Part shown: positions 17,444 through 26,212 of the stretch, piece by piece
Position numbering within the stretch: the stretch's first letter is position 1
Layout: each line of letters starts with the position of its first letter
Origin: Aquipseudomonas alcaligenes
Lineage (GTDB): Bacteria > Pseudomonadota > Gammaproteobacteria > Pseudomonadales > Pseudomonadaceae
Assembly (NCBI RefSeq): GCF_003205495.1
Contig: NZ_QJRX01000002.1
Location: 62,001-126,000 of the forward strand
Length of the DNA stretch: 64,000 nucleotides
Direction of reading: 5' to 3'
The notes under the pieces: model-generated
The model's database searches: none
What the model was told of the DNA's origin: nothing
Seen by the model: the letters and a program-made list of their open reading frames with translations, nothing else
Program-made: the position numbers and the translations under genes

Positions 17444-18523
17444 ATGCGCGTGGATCGTGAACTGAATACCGCCGAACTGCAGTCCTTCGCCAGTGAACTG
17501 GACGAGTTGCGCCGGCACACCCTGGCCGATCTCGGTGCCGCCGACGCGCGCTACATCCGCCGCGTGCGCGGCGCCGTGCGCCTGTGCTGCTGGAGCGGCC
17601 GGGCGTTGCTGATGTGCGGCTGGTTCCCGCCCACCTGGCTGCTCGGCAGCCTGTTGCTGGGCCTGGGCAAGATCCTCGAGAACATGGAGCTGGGACACAA
17701 CGTGATGCACGGCCAGTACGACTGGATGAACGATCCCGAGCTGGCCGGCACCCGCTACGAGTGGGATATCGCCGGGCCGGCCGATTTCTGGCGGCACACC
17801 CACAACCACCTGCATCACACCTGGACCAATGTCATCGGCATGGACGACGACGTCGGCTACGGCCTGGTGCGGTTGTTCCCCGAGCAGCGCTGGAAGCCCT
17901 TCTACCGCTGGCAGCCGCTGTGGGTGACGCTGCAGGCGCTGCTGTTCCAGTACGCCGTGGCCATCCAGCACCTGCGCCTGGACCAGTGGTACAAGGGCCG
18001 CATCGGCGCGGCCGAGGTGCGCCCGCTGCTGCGCCAGCTGGGCGCCAAGCTGCTGCGCCAGTGGGGCAAGGACTACCTGCTGTTCCCGCTGCTGGCGCTG
18101 CTGCTCGGTGCCAACGCCCTGGCGGTGCTGGCCGGCAACGCGCTGGCCAACCTACTGCGCAACCTGTGGACCTTCCTGGTGATCTTCTGCGGCCACTTCA
18201 CCGAGCGCGCCGCGGTGTTCGCCAAGGAGTCGGTGGCCGGCGAGAGCCGTGGTCACTGGTACCTGCGCCAGCTGCGTGGCTCCAGCAACCTGGAGGGTGG
18301 CCGCCTGTTCCACATCCTCACCGGCAATCTCAGCCACCAGATCGAGCACCACCTGTTCCCCGACCTGCCGGCACGGCGTTACGCCGAGCTGGCGCCGCGC
18401 GTGCGCGAGATCGCCGCGCGCTACGGCCAGGTCTACAACAGCGGCCGGCTCTCTGCACAGTTCGCCAGCGTGCTGCGGCGAATCTGGACCCATCGCCTGC
18501 CGGCGCCCGCGGCGACGCCATAA
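17444..18523 (+). CDS. desB: Membrane acyl-CoA delta-9 desaturase
   Basis: A 359-residue membrane fatty-acid desaturase of the acyl-CoA type. The three histidine clusters that bind the di-iron centre are all present: HNVMH at 85-89, HNHLHH at 120-125 and HQIEHH at 298-303. Hydrophobic segments near 55-78 and 205-232 form the membrane part. It introduces a cis-9 double bond into exogenous saturated acyl-CoA, using electrons from DesC, whose gene ends 10 bases upstream. A good GAGGAAACC ribosome site precedes the ATG. Confidence 0.94.
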   Translation: MRVDRELNTAELQSFASELDELRRHTLADLGAADARYIRRVRGAVRLCCWSGRALLMCGWFPPTWLLGSLLLGLGKILENMELGHNVMHGQYDWMNDPELAGTRYEWDIAGPADFWRHTHNHLHHTWTNVIGMDDDVGYGLVRLFPEQRWKPFYRWQPLWVTLQALLFQYAVAIQHLRLDQWYKGRIGAAEVRPLLRQLGAKLLRQWGKDYLLFPLLALLLGANALAVLAGNALANLLRNLWTFLVIFCGHFTERAAVFAKESVAGESRGHWYLRQLRGSSNLEGGRLFHILTGNLSHQIEHHLFPDLPARRYAELAPRVREIAARYGQVYNSGRLSAQFASVLRRIWTHRLPAPAATP

Positions 18524-18546
18524 AAAAGCCCGGCGGATGCCGGGCT
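18521..18546 (-). terminator. Terminator of the repeat-protein gene, touching the desB stop
   Basis: Arms AGCCCGGC and GCCGGGCT around a GGAT loop. Read on the minus strand the stem is followed by six Ts, so it terminates the gene at 18565-19257. The plus strand has no T-tract, so desB may read through into antisense of the repeat gene. Confidence 0.8.
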
Positions 18547-18564
18547 GGGTGGGTGTTGCCGATC

Positions 18565-19257
18565 TCAGGCGGTATGGCGGCCGACGCGCTCGCTGCCGTT
18601 CTCGGCCAGGTCGCGGCCTTCGATCAGGCGGTCGGAACCGCCCTCGGCAATGCGGAAGGCCTTGGTGCGTTCGCTGCCGTTCTCGGCTACGTCGCGGCCC
18701 TCGATCAGGCGGTCGGAGCCACCTTCGGCGATGCGGAAGACCTTGGTGCGCTCGCTGCCATTTTCGGCCAGGTCGTGGCCTTCGATCAGGCGGTCGGAGC
18801 CGCCTTCGGCAATGCGGAAGGCCTTGGTACGCTCGCTGCCGTTTTCGGTCAGGTCGCGGCCTTCGATCAGGCGGTCGGAGCCGCCTTCGGCAATGCGGAA
18901 GACCTTGGTGCGCTCGCTGCCGTTCTCGGCCAGGTCGCGGCCCTCGATCAGGCGGTCGGAGCCACCTTCGGCGATGCGGAAGGCCTTGGTGCGCTCACTG
19001 CCGTTTTCGGCCAGGTCGCGGCCTTCGATCAGGCGGTCGGAGCCACCTTCGGCGATGCGGAAGGCCCTGGTGCGCTCGCTGCCGTTTTCGGCCACGTTGC
19101 GGCCTTCGATGAGACGGTCGGAACCACCTTCGGCGACGGTAGCCGGGGTGCTGATGTGCTGCAGTTCGGTCAGCGGCGGTTGTTCGTCACCCGGCAGGGC
19201 GAAGGCGCTGGTGGTCAGGGTGGCCAGGATCAGGCTGGCGAGAATGTGCTTTTTCAT
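18565..19257 (-). CDS. Exported protein built of seven 27-residue tandem repeats
   Basis: A 230-residue protein with a clear signal peptide (MKKHILASLILATLTTSAFA, cleavage after residue 20). A short spacer to residue 41 is followed by seven consecutive 27-residue units filling residues 42-230. The typical unit reads AEGGSDRLIEGRDL then AENGSERTKAFRI, so each unit is itself two related halves starting AE-G/N-GS-D/E-R. The last unit degenerates into VGRHTA. Cysteine and aromatic residues other than one Phe per unit are lacking in the repeats. I recognise no function; secreted or periplasmic location is inferred. It has its own terminator and faces desB. Confidence 0.85.
   Translation of the reverse strand: MKKHILASLILATLTTSAFALPGDEQPPLTELQHISTPATVAEGGSDRLIEGRNVAENGSERTRAFRIAEGGSDRLIEGRDLAENGSERTKAFRIAEGGSDRLIEGRDLAENGSERTKVFRIAEGGSDRLIEGRDLTENGSERTKAFRIAEGGSDRLIEGHDLAENGSERTKVFRIAEGGSDRLIEGRDVAENGSERTKAFRIAEGGSDRLIEGRDLAENGSERVGRHTA
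18568..19134 (-). repeat. Seven tandem copies of an 81-bp unit
   Basis: The DNA repeats with an exact 81-bp period for 567 bp, encoding the protein repeats. Units 2 to 6 alternate TKAFRI and TKVFRI, hinting at expansion by a 162-bp double unit. Because 81 is divisible by three, the other frames also stay open across the array; those frames are shadows. Confidence 0.9.
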
Positions 19258-19390
19258 CTTGGGCTCCTCGTGGGGGCGTCAGTGAGTACGGGGGCCATAC
19301 TACCGGCGCCGCGCCAAGACAAAAGTTGACCCTCCTGATAGTAACCATCAGTGCCCTCGATGGAGGTGGCGAGGCGCTCTGGAATGGGCT

Positions 19391-20125
19391 CTAGCGGGCC
19401 TGCTCGCGGGCGAACAGGCAGGTCAGGTAGCGGTTGCTGAAGCCGTAGCGCAGCATCGCCGCAAGGCGCGCGAACAGGTACCAGGGGTGTGCGCGGTAGT
19501 AGCTCAGCACGGCATTGCCGACGCCTTCGCTGCGGTGGCGCTTGGCGTGGTCGCGGCGCCGCGAGAACAGCCCCTTGAACTGCCAGGGCTGCACCTGTTC
19601 GAGCTGCTGCACGGCACACAGGCGCTGGCCGCGGAACAGGGCGAGGAAACTGCGCCGGCTGAAGTCGTGCAGGTGGTGGGGGTTGCCATCCAGGGTCGGG
19701 GTGATCGGCACCGAGGCGATCACCCGGCCGCGCTCGGTCAGCAGGCGCGCGTAGTTGGCGATCAGGCGCGACGGATGCGGCAGGTGCTCGATGGTTTCCA
19801 GGCTGACGATGCTGTCGAAGCCGTTCTCGGCCTCGAAGCATTCGGCGTCGGCGCAGACATAGCGCAGGTTGGGCAGGCGATAGTGCTGGCGGGCATAGGC
19901 GATCGCCGCCGGGTCGATGTCCACCCCGGTGACCTGCTTGTCCGGGTGGCGCTCGGCCAGCAGGGCGGTGCCGTAGCCACAGCCGCAGGCCATGTCCAGC
20001 ACCCGCTCGCCGCTCAGGTGCTCGGCGGCGAAGGCGTAGCGCTCCAGGTGGATGCGCAGCGTCTCGCTGTCGGCCGCGCTGTGCGGGTCCAGGTCCTTCG
20101 GGTAGATCCGTTCGATGCTGTGCAT
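19391..20125 (-). CDS. Class I SAM-dependent methyltransferase
   Basis: A 244-residue methyltransferase with Rossmann motif I VLDMACGCGYGTALLAE, the acidic loop VTGVDIDPAAIAYA, motif II CADAECFE and post-motif LETIEHLPHPSRLIANYARLL, the UbiE/COQ5-like group. The C-terminal 90 residues are Arg/His-rich with an aromatic end (YRAHPWYLFARLAAMLRYGFS). The substrate is not identifiable. I use the ATG at 20125, which has AGGA upstream; an ATG at 20134 is possible. It follows the flippase-like membrane gene by 55 bases and may be co-transcribed, which hints at a lipid or polysaccharide-linked substrate. Confidence 0.88.
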   Translation of the reverse strand: MHSIERIYPKDLDPHSAADSETLRIHLERYAFAAEHLSGERVLDMACGCGYGTALLAERHPDKQVTGVDIDPAAIAYARQHYRLPNLRYVCADAECFEAENGFDSIVSLETIEHLPHPSRLIANYARLLTERGRVIASVPITPTLDGNPHHLHDFSRRSFLALFRGQRLCAVQQLEQVQPWQFKGLFSRRRDHAKRHRSEGVGNAVLSYYRAHPWYLFARLAAMLRYGFSNRYLTCLFAREQAR

Positions 20126-20180
20126 GCTGCCCATCCTGTGCAGTGGCCCGGATGCTCGGGCGCCGGGCGGCGCCATGCGC

Positions 20181-21122
20181 TCAGCCCAGGCGTTGGCGCT
20201 TCTGTCGCCACTGGCTCCACTCGAAGCCGAGCACCACCAGCAGCGACAGGGCGAAGGGTAGCAGCAGGTAGAAGACGCGGAACACGATCAGCGCCGCCAG
20301 CACATCGGCGGTGGCCAGTTCGGGCAGGGCGGCGAGGAAGGTCACCTCCAGCACGCCGAGGCCGCCCGGGGCGTGGGACAGCAGGGCCAGGGAGAAGGAG
20401 GCGAGGAACACGCCGAGCACCACCAGATAGCCGGGGTTGCCCTCGGCCGGCAGGGCGAAATAGATGATCGCCGCCGCGCACAGCAGTTCCAGCGGGCCGG
20501 CCAGCAGCTGGCGGGCGACTATGCCCAGGCGCGGGTACTCGACGTGCAGCTTGCCCCACTTCCAGGGCTTGAAGTGGCGCCAGGAGCCGAGCACGTAGAG
20601 CGCCACCAGGCCGAGCATGAGCAGGCCGATGGCCACCGACAGCCAGGGGCTGACGTCGGCCACGCGCTTGATCAGGTCCGGCTGGCAGACCAGCACGGCG
20701 CCGCCGGACAGCAGGGTGCCAAGGGCGAAGGTGAAGGAGCAGAAGAAGATCAGGATGCCGATCTCCGACGGCGTCAGGCCCTTGCTGCTGTAGGCGCGAA
20801 AACGCACCACGGCGCCGGAGAACACCGAGGCGCCGATATTGTGGGCCAGGGCGTAGGTGGTGAAGGAGCAGAGGGTGATGAAGCGCCAGGGAATCTTCTT
20901 GCCCAGGTGGGCGATGGCGATGCGGTCGTACCAGGCCAGGGCGAAATAGGCGCCGAGGGTCGCGCCGGCGGCCAGCAGCCAGTTGTGCAGGGAAATGGCG
21001 TGGAGGCTGTCCTGCAGCTCGTCGAGGGAGATGGTGCGGATCTCCTTGTAGAGCAGGAAGCAGGAAAACACGACTGCGGCCAAACCGATGAGGGTCCAGA
21101 TCCAGTCGCTTCTTTTCATCAT
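20181..21122 (-). CDS. UPF0104/lysylphosphatidylglycerol synthase TM-region family membrane protein
   Basis: A 313-residue polytopic protein with about eight hydrophobic helices. Family hallmarks are AYFALAWYDRIAIAHLGKKIPW, AHNIGASVFSGAVVRFRAYSSKGL and LSHAPGGLGVLEVTFL. The family comprises the flippase-like membrane part of MprF and stand-alone relatives; no aminoacyl-transferase domain is attached. Role is probably lipid translocation, by inference. Start: tandem ATG ATG with AGGAGT upstream; I use the first. The methyltransferase gene follows downstream. Confidence 0.87.
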   Translation of the reverse strand: MMKRSDWIWTLIGLAAVVFSCFLLYKEIRTISLDELQDSLHAISLHNWLLAAGATLGAYFALAWYDRIAIAHLGKKIPWRFITLCSFTTYALAHNIGASVFSGAVVRFRAYSSKGLTPSEIGILIFFCSFTFALGTLLSGGAVLVCQPDLIKRVADVSPWLSVAIGLLMLGLVALYVLGSWRHFKPWKWGKLHVEYPRLGIVARQLLAGPLELLCAAAIIYFALPAEGNPGYLVVLGVFLASFSLALLSHAPGGLGVLEVTFLAALPELATADVLAALIVFRVFYLLLPFALSLLVVLGFEWSQWRQKRQRLG

Positions 21123-21676
21123 CGGGGATGACTCCTTGAACCCGTCACGCTCCCGGCGCCGGCAAATCCCTTGGCCTTCGGGGAGGGCGCTGACCGCGGA
21201 GTACAACGGGCTTGGCAGGCAATGCGGCGCGCAAATCGCCGTGCAGTATCCCGGAGCCGGGCGCCGGGCTCAAGTTGCACGGCGCGGGTGGGCGTAACCG
21301 GCTGTTACAGGCGGGCGGGCGCCGTCAGGCGCGGCGGAACTGGTGGCGAGGTGAGCCGCTGGCCGGGTTGTCCATTCGTCGGAGTGTCAAAAATTTAAAA
21401 CTGGCTGGCTTGCCGCTCTCGGGAAAAAGACCGGCTGGTCATCGGCTTATCTGGCTTGCCCGATAAGTGTCGGGGAAAATGTGCAGGCATTTCGTCATTT
21501 TTGTTTGACATATTTTACGGTTTTGCCAGACTGCGCGGCCGAGCCTGTCGGGCTGGTCGAGCCTCGGGCTCGGTACAGGCCAGGACGGCCATAACAAAAA
21601 CCTGTTGTCCGCCGTCCCAGCCCCTCCGCCTTGCGGGGCAGCATGCGGCGGACCGATGTCACTGGAACGGGAAAAC
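21123..21676. other. Gene-free region between divergent membrane-protein genes
   Basis: About 550 bases without a credible gene; the part from about 21375 to 21530 is clearly AT-richer than its surroundings. A plus-strand TTGACA at 21506 lacks a good -10 at the right spacing. A CTTATC...GATAAG inverted repeat lies at about 21446-21468. It must hold the promoters of the flippase-like gene and of the symporter, which would give the symporter mRNA a long leader. No riboswitch is recognised. Confidence 0.6.
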
Positions 21677-23116
21677 ATGCTGATCTGGTTCGTCGCGCTG
21701 TACCTGCTGGCCACAGTCGCCATCGGTTTCTATGCCTCCACTCGGGTGCACAACACCCGTGACTTCGCCGCCGGCGGTCGCAGCATGGGCTTCCCCATCG
21801 TCGCGGCCATGGTGTTCGCCACCTGGTTCGGTTCCGAGGCGGTGCTCGGCATTCCCGCCACCTTCCTCGAGGAAGGCTTCGCCGGCATCGTCGAGGACCC
21901 CTTCGGTTCCTTCTGGTGCCTGTTCATCGTCGGCGCGATCATCGCTCGCCCGCTTTACCGCCTGAACCTGCTGACCATCGGTGACTACTTCAAGAAGCGC
22001 TATGGCTCGCAGGTCGAGCTGATCGTCAGCCTGGTCATCGTCATGTCCTACCTGGGCTGGATCGCCGCGCAGCTGATCGCCCTCGGCGTGGTGTTCAACG
22101 TCATCTCCGACGGTTCCATCAGCACCACCCAGGGCATGCTGCTCGGCACCTTCATAGTGCTGCTGTACACCCTGTTCGGCGGCATGTGGTCGATCGCCCT
22201 GACCGACTTCTTCCAGATGATCATCATCGTGGTCGGCCTGGTCTACCTGGTCTGGCTGTTCAGCGACATGGCCGGCGGCGCCGATGTGGTGATCAGCCAG
22301 GCGGCCAGCGAGGGCAAGTTCACCTTCATGCACAGCTTCGAGCCGAAGGACATAGTCGCCTTCATCGGCGCGGCGGTGACCATGATGCTCGGCTCCATTC
22401 CGCAGCAGGACGTGTACCAACGGGTGATGTCGGCGAAGAACGAAAACGTCGCCGCCCGCGCTTCCATGGCCGGTGCCGTGTTCTACCTGGGCTTCTGCAT
22501 GCTGCCGATCTTCCTGGTGTACGCCGCCTCAATGATCGACCCGGCGCTGGTGCAGAAGTGGCTGGCCGAGGACTCGCAGATGATCCTGCCGCTGATGATC
22601 CTGGAGAAGACTCCGCTGTTCGCCCAGATCATGTTCTTCGGCGCGCTGCTGTCGGCCATCATGTCGACCGCCTCCGGCACCCTGCTGGCACCCTCGGTGA
22701 CCCTGGCCGAGAACGTGTTCAAGCGCTTCCTGCCGGAACTCAACGACAAGCAGTTCCTGCTGCTGATGCGTTGCACCATCCTGGCCTGCGCCGCCGCCAC
22801 CCTGACCTTCGCCCTGAACTCCGATGCCAGCATCTACGAGATGGTCGGCAGCGCCTACTGCGTGACGCTGGTCGCCGCCGTGGTGCCGCTGTTCGCCGGC
22901 CTGTTCTGGAAGCGCGCCACCACTCAGGGCGCCCTGGTTTCCATCGCCTTCGGCCTGGTGTCCTGGATCTACCTGGAGTTCACCTGGACCGAGGAGGCCT
23001 TCTGGCCGCCGCAACTGGCCGGCCTGCTGTTCAGCATGGCCGGCATGGTCATCGGTTCCCTGCTGCCGCAGTTCAAGCGCAACGACAACGACCTGCTGGC
23101 GGCCCAGCCGCAGTAA
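21677..23116 (+). CDS. Sodium:solute symporter family (SSSF) transporter
   Basis: A 479-residue transporter with about 13 membrane segments. The N-terminus MLIWFVALYLLATVAIGFYAS leads into DFAAGGRSMG and ATWFGSEAVLG, and the family core GSIPQQDVYQRVMSAKN and SAIMSTASGTLLAPSVTLAENV follow. It should use the sodium gradient to import a small organic solute; the family spans amino acids, sugars, carboxylates and choline-like compounds and I cannot choose between them. An in-frame ATG at 21656 is an alternative start. It is a single-gene unit with a strong terminator. Confidence 0.92.
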   Translation: MLIWFVALYLLATVAIGFYASTRVHNTRDFAAGGRSMGFPIVAAMVFATWFGSEAVLGIPATFLEEGFAGIVEDPFGSFWCLFIVGAIIARPLYRLNLLTIGDYFKKRYGSQVELIVSLVIVMSYLGWIAAQLIALGVVFNVISDGSISTTQGMLLGTFIVLLYTLFGGMWSIALTDFFQMIIIVVGLVYLVWLFSDMAGGADVVISQAASEGKFTFMHSFEPKDIVAFIGAAVTMMLGSIPQQDVYQRVMSAKNENVAARASMAGAVFYLGFCMLPIFLVYAASMIDPALVQKWLAEDSQMILPLMILEKTPLFAQIMFFGALLSAIMSTASGTLLAPSVTLAENVFKRFLPELNDKQFLLLMRCTILACAAATLTFALNSDASIYEMVGSAYCVTLVAAVVPLFAGLFWKRATTQGALVSIAFGLVSWIYLEFTWTEEAFWPPQLAGLLFSMAGMVIGSLLPQFKRNDNDLLAAQPQ

Positions 23117-23135
23117 ACGTCAGGTGCTGACAGAC

Positions 23136-23162
23136 AAGACCCCGCCTCGGCGGGGTCTTTTC
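23136..23162 (+). terminator. Terminator of the symporter gene
   Basis: Eleven-base perfect stem AAGACCCCGCC / GGCGGGGTCTT with a 2-base spacer, followed by TTTT. Confidence 0.92.
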
Positions 23163-23217
23163 GTTGCGGCTGGCAATTCGGCATAGGGGGAGAGGGCATG
23201 AACAGGCCCGGCTTGAA

Positions 23218-23276
23218 GTAGCCCGGATGCAATCCGGGAACGGGCCGCCTGCCTCCCCGGATTGCATCCGGGCTAC
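23218..23276. repeat. REP-like inverted repeat
   Basis: A perfect 21-bp inverted repeat: the arms at 23218-23238 and 23256-23276 flank a 17-base loop. Each arm starts GTAGCCCGGATGCAATCC and is itself nearly palindromic. This is the familiar dispersed extragenic palindrome of many Pseudomonas genomes. It lies between the symporter terminator and the end of hutD. Confidence 0.85.
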
Positions 23277-23282
23277 CTGCCC

Positions 23283-23864
23283 TCAGCTCAGCCGGCGCAG
23301 CAGGCCCAGATAGCAGTGTGCGTGCTGGCCGTGCAGGTGCAGCTCGCCTTGCTCGTCGTTCAGCAGCAAGGCCTGACGGGGGCGCAGGGCGAACTCGCGG
23401 CCGTCTTGCAGGCGCACCCTTAGCATGCCGGCACTGCACAGCAGCAGACGCACCTCGGCGAGCTTGGCCAGTGGCATTTCCCCATGCAGCTGCAGAGAGC
23501 GCAGCACCTGCTGCCACTCGTCGCGCCGACTCATCAGGTTCAGATCGAACACCTCGCCGGCCAGCGGCGTGGCGCTGATCGCCTCTTCGCCGGGAAAGTC
23601 CAGCACTTCGCCGCCGGCGCGCAAGGTCGTGGTACCGCTCTGCCGTTGCAGCAGCAGTTCGCCCTCCAGCAGCGCCAGGCTGCGCTGGATGCCGGGGAAG
23701 GCGGAGAAGGGGCCGGCGCTGCTCACCCGCGCGCAGCTGATGCGCCAGGCGAAGTCATCCAGCCCGGCCGCGGCCGGGGCGATGGCCAGCTGGCGGGTGC
23801 TGCCACCGCCGTTCTTCCAGGGGCTGGCGGGCAGACAGTCGAGGTCGATGAGCTGGGTGGGCAT
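23283..23864 (-). CDS. hutD: HutD family protein of histidine utilisation
   Basis: A 193-residue cupin-like protein with the HutD opening ([22 protein letters not shown]), [22 protein letters not shown] and DLNLMSRR. HutD is widespread in hut loci; in P. fluorescens it is proposed to act as a governor that limits hut expression, perhaps by binding urocanate or formimidoylglutamate. It is divergent from hutI, and a HutC-type operator sits 15 bases upstream of its ATG, next to its GGGGAG ribosome site. Confidence 0.93.
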   Translation of the reverse strand: MPTQLIDLDCLPASPWKNGGGSTRQLAIAPAAAGLDDFAWRISCARVSSAGPFSAFPGIQRSLALLEGELLLQRQSGTTTLRAGGEVLDFPGEEAISATPLAGEVFDLNLMSRRDEWQQVLRSLQLHGEMPLAKLAEVRLLLCSAGMLRVRLQDGREFALRPRQALLLNDEQGELHLHGQHAHCYLGLLRRLS

Positions 23865-23879
23865 GTTTTTCTCCCCTTA

Positions 23880-23891
23880 ATGTATATACAT
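23880..23891. promoter_or_regulatory. HutC operator upstream of hutD
   Basis: Perfect palindrome ATGTATATACAT, with the TGTA-N2-TACA half-sites of the GntR/HutC class, placed just upstream of the hutD ribosome site. An identical copy lies before hutI. Confidence 0.8.
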
Positions 23892-24009
23892 ATTTAGGCA
23901 GAAGACGGCTCCCCGTCCATCCCGCGGTGCGTTTTATATGTGCCTCTATGGAGGTTTTGGCCGCCTGGATTGCAGTGTGGGGGTTGACGACTCGCTGGTC
24001 ACGGTTTAA

Positions 24010-24021
24010 ATGTATATACAT
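24010..24021. promoter_or_regulatory. HutC operator upstream of hutI
   Basis: The same 12-base palindrome, extended to AATGTATATACATT, 22 bases before the hutI ATG and 130 bases from the first copy. Binding here should repress hutIGUH and hutC itself until urocanate is present. Confidence 0.82.
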
Positions 24022-24043
24022 TAACGCCGAGGATAGCTCCGCA

Positions 24044-25261
24044 ATGTCCCAGTCTTCCCGCAAGCGCCTGCTCTGGCGCGACCTGACCCTCTTCGATGGC
24101 CTGCAGGTGCTGCCCGAGCCCATGGCCGTGCTGGTGGAGGGCGACCACATCGCCGGCCTGTGGCCCGAGCGCGAGTTCGACCCGGCCCTGGCCATCGGTG
24201 CCGACAAGGTCGGGCGCGGCGGGGTGATGACGCCGGGGCTGGTCGACTGCCACACCCATCTGGTGTACGCCGGCGACCGCGCCGGCGAGTTCGAGCAGCG
24301 CCTGGAAGGCGTCAGCTACGAGGAAATCGCCCGCGCCGGCGGCGGCATTCTCAGCAGCGTGCGCGCCACCCGCGCGGCCAGCGAGGACCAGCTGGTCGCC
24401 GCCAGCCTGCCGCGCCTCGATGCGCTGCTGGCCGATGGCGTGACCACGGTGGAGATCAAGTCCGGCTACGGCCTGACCGTCGCCGACGAGCTGAAGATGC
24501 TGCGCGTGGCCCGCCGCCTCGGCGAGCTGCGCCCGGTGCGCGTCACCACCACGCTGCTCGGCGCCCATGCGCTGCCGCCGGAGTACGCCGGGCGCGCTGA
24601 CGACTATGTGAGCCTGGTCTGCGAGCAGATGATCCCGGCGGCCGCCCGTGAAGGCTTGGCCGACGCGGTGGACGTGTTCTGCGAGGGCATCGGCTTCTCC
24701 CCGGCGCATTGCGAGCGCATCTTCCAGGTCGCGCGCGAGCATGGCCTGGCGCTCAAGGCGCATGCCGAGCAGCTGTCCAATCTCGGTGGCAGCGCCCTGG
24801 CCGCGCGCTACGGCGCACTGTCGGCCGACCATGTCGAATACCTCGACGAGGCCGGTGTGCGCGCCATGGCCGAAGCCGGCACGGTGGCCGTGCTGTTGCC
24901 CGGCGCCTTCCAGGTGCTGCGCGAAACCCAGCTGCCGCCCATCGAGCTGCTGCGCCAGTACCAGGTGCCGATGGCCGTGGCCAGCGACGCCAACCCCGGC
25001 ACCTCGCCGATCTGCCTGCCCACCCTGATGGCCCATCTGGCCTGCACCCTGTTCCGCCTCACCCCACGCGAGGCCCTGGCCGGCATGACCGCCCACGCTG
25101 CCCGTGCCCTCGGCCTGCCGGAGCTGGGCCGCATCGCCGTCGGCGCGCCCGCCGACCTGTGCTTGTGGGATATCCGCCAGCCCGCCGAGCTGGCCTACGC
25201 GGTGCAGCCCGGGCGCCTGCGCCAGCGCATCTTCTGTGGAGAGATTACCCATGCACGCTGA
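24044..25261 (+). CDS. hutI: Imidazolonepropionase
   Basis: A 405-residue metal-dependent amidohydrolase, step three of histidine degradation: imidazolone-5-propionate to N-formimidoyl-L-glutamate. Metal motif [10 protein letters not shown] is near residue 68, substrate-site [18 protein letters not shown] and EIKSGYGL follow, then [13 protein letters not shown] and the C-terminal Asp in [10 protein letters not shown]. The start is set by GAGGA upstream of [10 protein letters not shown]; in-frame residues before it cross the operator. It overlaps hutG by 11 bases. Confidence 0.97.
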   Translation: MSQSSRKRLLWRDLTLFDGLQVLPEPMAVLVEGDHIAGLWPEREFDPALAIGADKVGRGGVMTPGLVDCHTHLVYAGDRAGEFEQRLEGVSYEEIARAGGGILSSVRATRAASEDQLVAASLPRLDALLADGVTTVEIKSGYGLTVADELKMLRVARRLGELRPVRVTTTLLGAHALPPEYAGRADDYVSLVCEQMIPAAAREGLADAVDVFCEGIGFSPAHCERIFQVAREHGLALKAHAEQLSNLGGSALAARYGALSADHVEYLDEAGVRAMAEAGTVAVLLPGAFQVLRETQLPPIELLRQYQVPMAVASDANPGTSPICLPTLMAHLACTLFRLTPREALAGMTAHAARALGLPELGRIAVGAPADLCLWDIRQPAELAYAVQPGRLRQRIFCGEITHAR

Positions 25262-26186
25262 CCGCCATTCCATGGCCTGCTGGACCGGCCGCATCGACCC
25301 CGAGCCGGACAGCCCGCGCTGGCACCAGCGCATTCGCGCGCTGAGCGAAGACAGCCCGCCGGGCCTGGCCCTGCTCGGCTTCGCCTGCGACGAAGGCGTG
25401 CGCCGCAATCACGGTCGCGTCGGTGCCGCCGGCGGGCCGCAGGCGCTGCGCAAGGCCCTGGCCAACCTGGCCTGGCATCGCCAGGCGCCGGCCTACGATG
25501 CCGGCGACGTGGCCTGCGAAGACGGCGACCTGGAAGGCGCGCAGGCGCGCCTGGGGCGCAATGTCTGCGCGCTGCTGGATGCCGGCCACCTGCCTATCGT
25601 CCTCGGCGGCGGCCATGAGGTGGCCTTCGGCAGCTGGTCGGGCCTGGCCGAACACCTCTCCGGCAACCATGCCCCGCGTATTGGCATCGTCAATTTCGAC
25701 GCCCACTTCGATCTGCGCGACCCGGCCCATGTGCATTCCTCCGGCACCCCCTTCGCCCAGATCGCCGAGGCCAGCGCCGCGCGCGGCTGGCCGTTCCGCT
25801 ACGCCTGCCTGGGCGTCAGCCGCGCCAGCAATACCCGCGCGCTGTTTGCCCGCGCCGCCGAGCTGGGCGTGCTGGTGCGCGAGGACCGCGAGATCCGCGA
25901 GTCGACCCTGGACGCCATCGGCGCCGAGCTGGATGCCTTCGCCGCCGGCTGCGACGCGCTCTACCTGACTTTCGACATCGACGTGCTGCCGGCCTGCGAG
26001 GCCCCCGGGGTCAGCGCCCCGGCCGCCCGCGGGGTGCGCCTGGAGCTGCTGGAGCCCTTGGTCGAACGGCTCAAGGCCAGCGGCAAGCTGCGCCTGGTCG
26101 ACTTCGCCGAGCTCAACCCCGAACACGACATTGATAGCCGCACCGCCAAGGCGGCGGCGCGCCTCATCCACCTGCTCAGCCTCTGA
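25251..26186 (+). CDS. hutG: Formimidoylglutamase (arginase/ureohydrolase family)
   Basis: A 311-residue binuclear-manganese ureohydrolase. All metal motifs are visible: [21 protein letters not shown] and [10 protein letters not shown], plus the substrate-side ELNPEHDID. It converts N-formimidoyl-L-glutamate directly to glutamate and formamide, the last step of the four-step hut pathway. That contrasts with the HutF plus N-formylglutamate amidohydrolase route usual in Pseudomonas. Its ATG lies inside hutI. Confidence 0.95.
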   Translation: MHADRHSMACWTGRIDPEPDSPRWHQRIRALSEDSPPGLALLGFACDEGVRRNHGRVGAAGGPQALRKALANLAWHRQAPAYDAGDVACEDGDLEGAQARLGRNVCALLDAGHLPIVLGGGHEVAFGSWSGLAEHLSGNHAPRIGIVNFDAHFDLRDPAHVHSSGTPFAQIAEASAARGWPFRYACLGVSRASNTRALFARAAELGVLVREDREIRESTLDAIGAELDAFAAGCDALYLTFDIDVLPACEAPGVSAPAARGVRLELLEPLVERLKASGKLRLVDFAELNPEHDIDSRTAKAAARLIHLLSL

Positions 26187-26212
26187 GCGCCGAACAACAA
26201 GAGGAAACCGCT

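Noticed and set aside
18568..19134. Regular repeats that could suggest a CRISPR array
   Set aside because: Units are contiguous, 81 bp, without distinct spacers, and encode a protein.
17584..19329. A long plus-strand frame crossing desB and the 81-bp repeats
   Set aside because: It is a shadow of desB in another frame that stays open because the repeat period is divisible by three; the minus-strand frame has a signal peptide and terminator.
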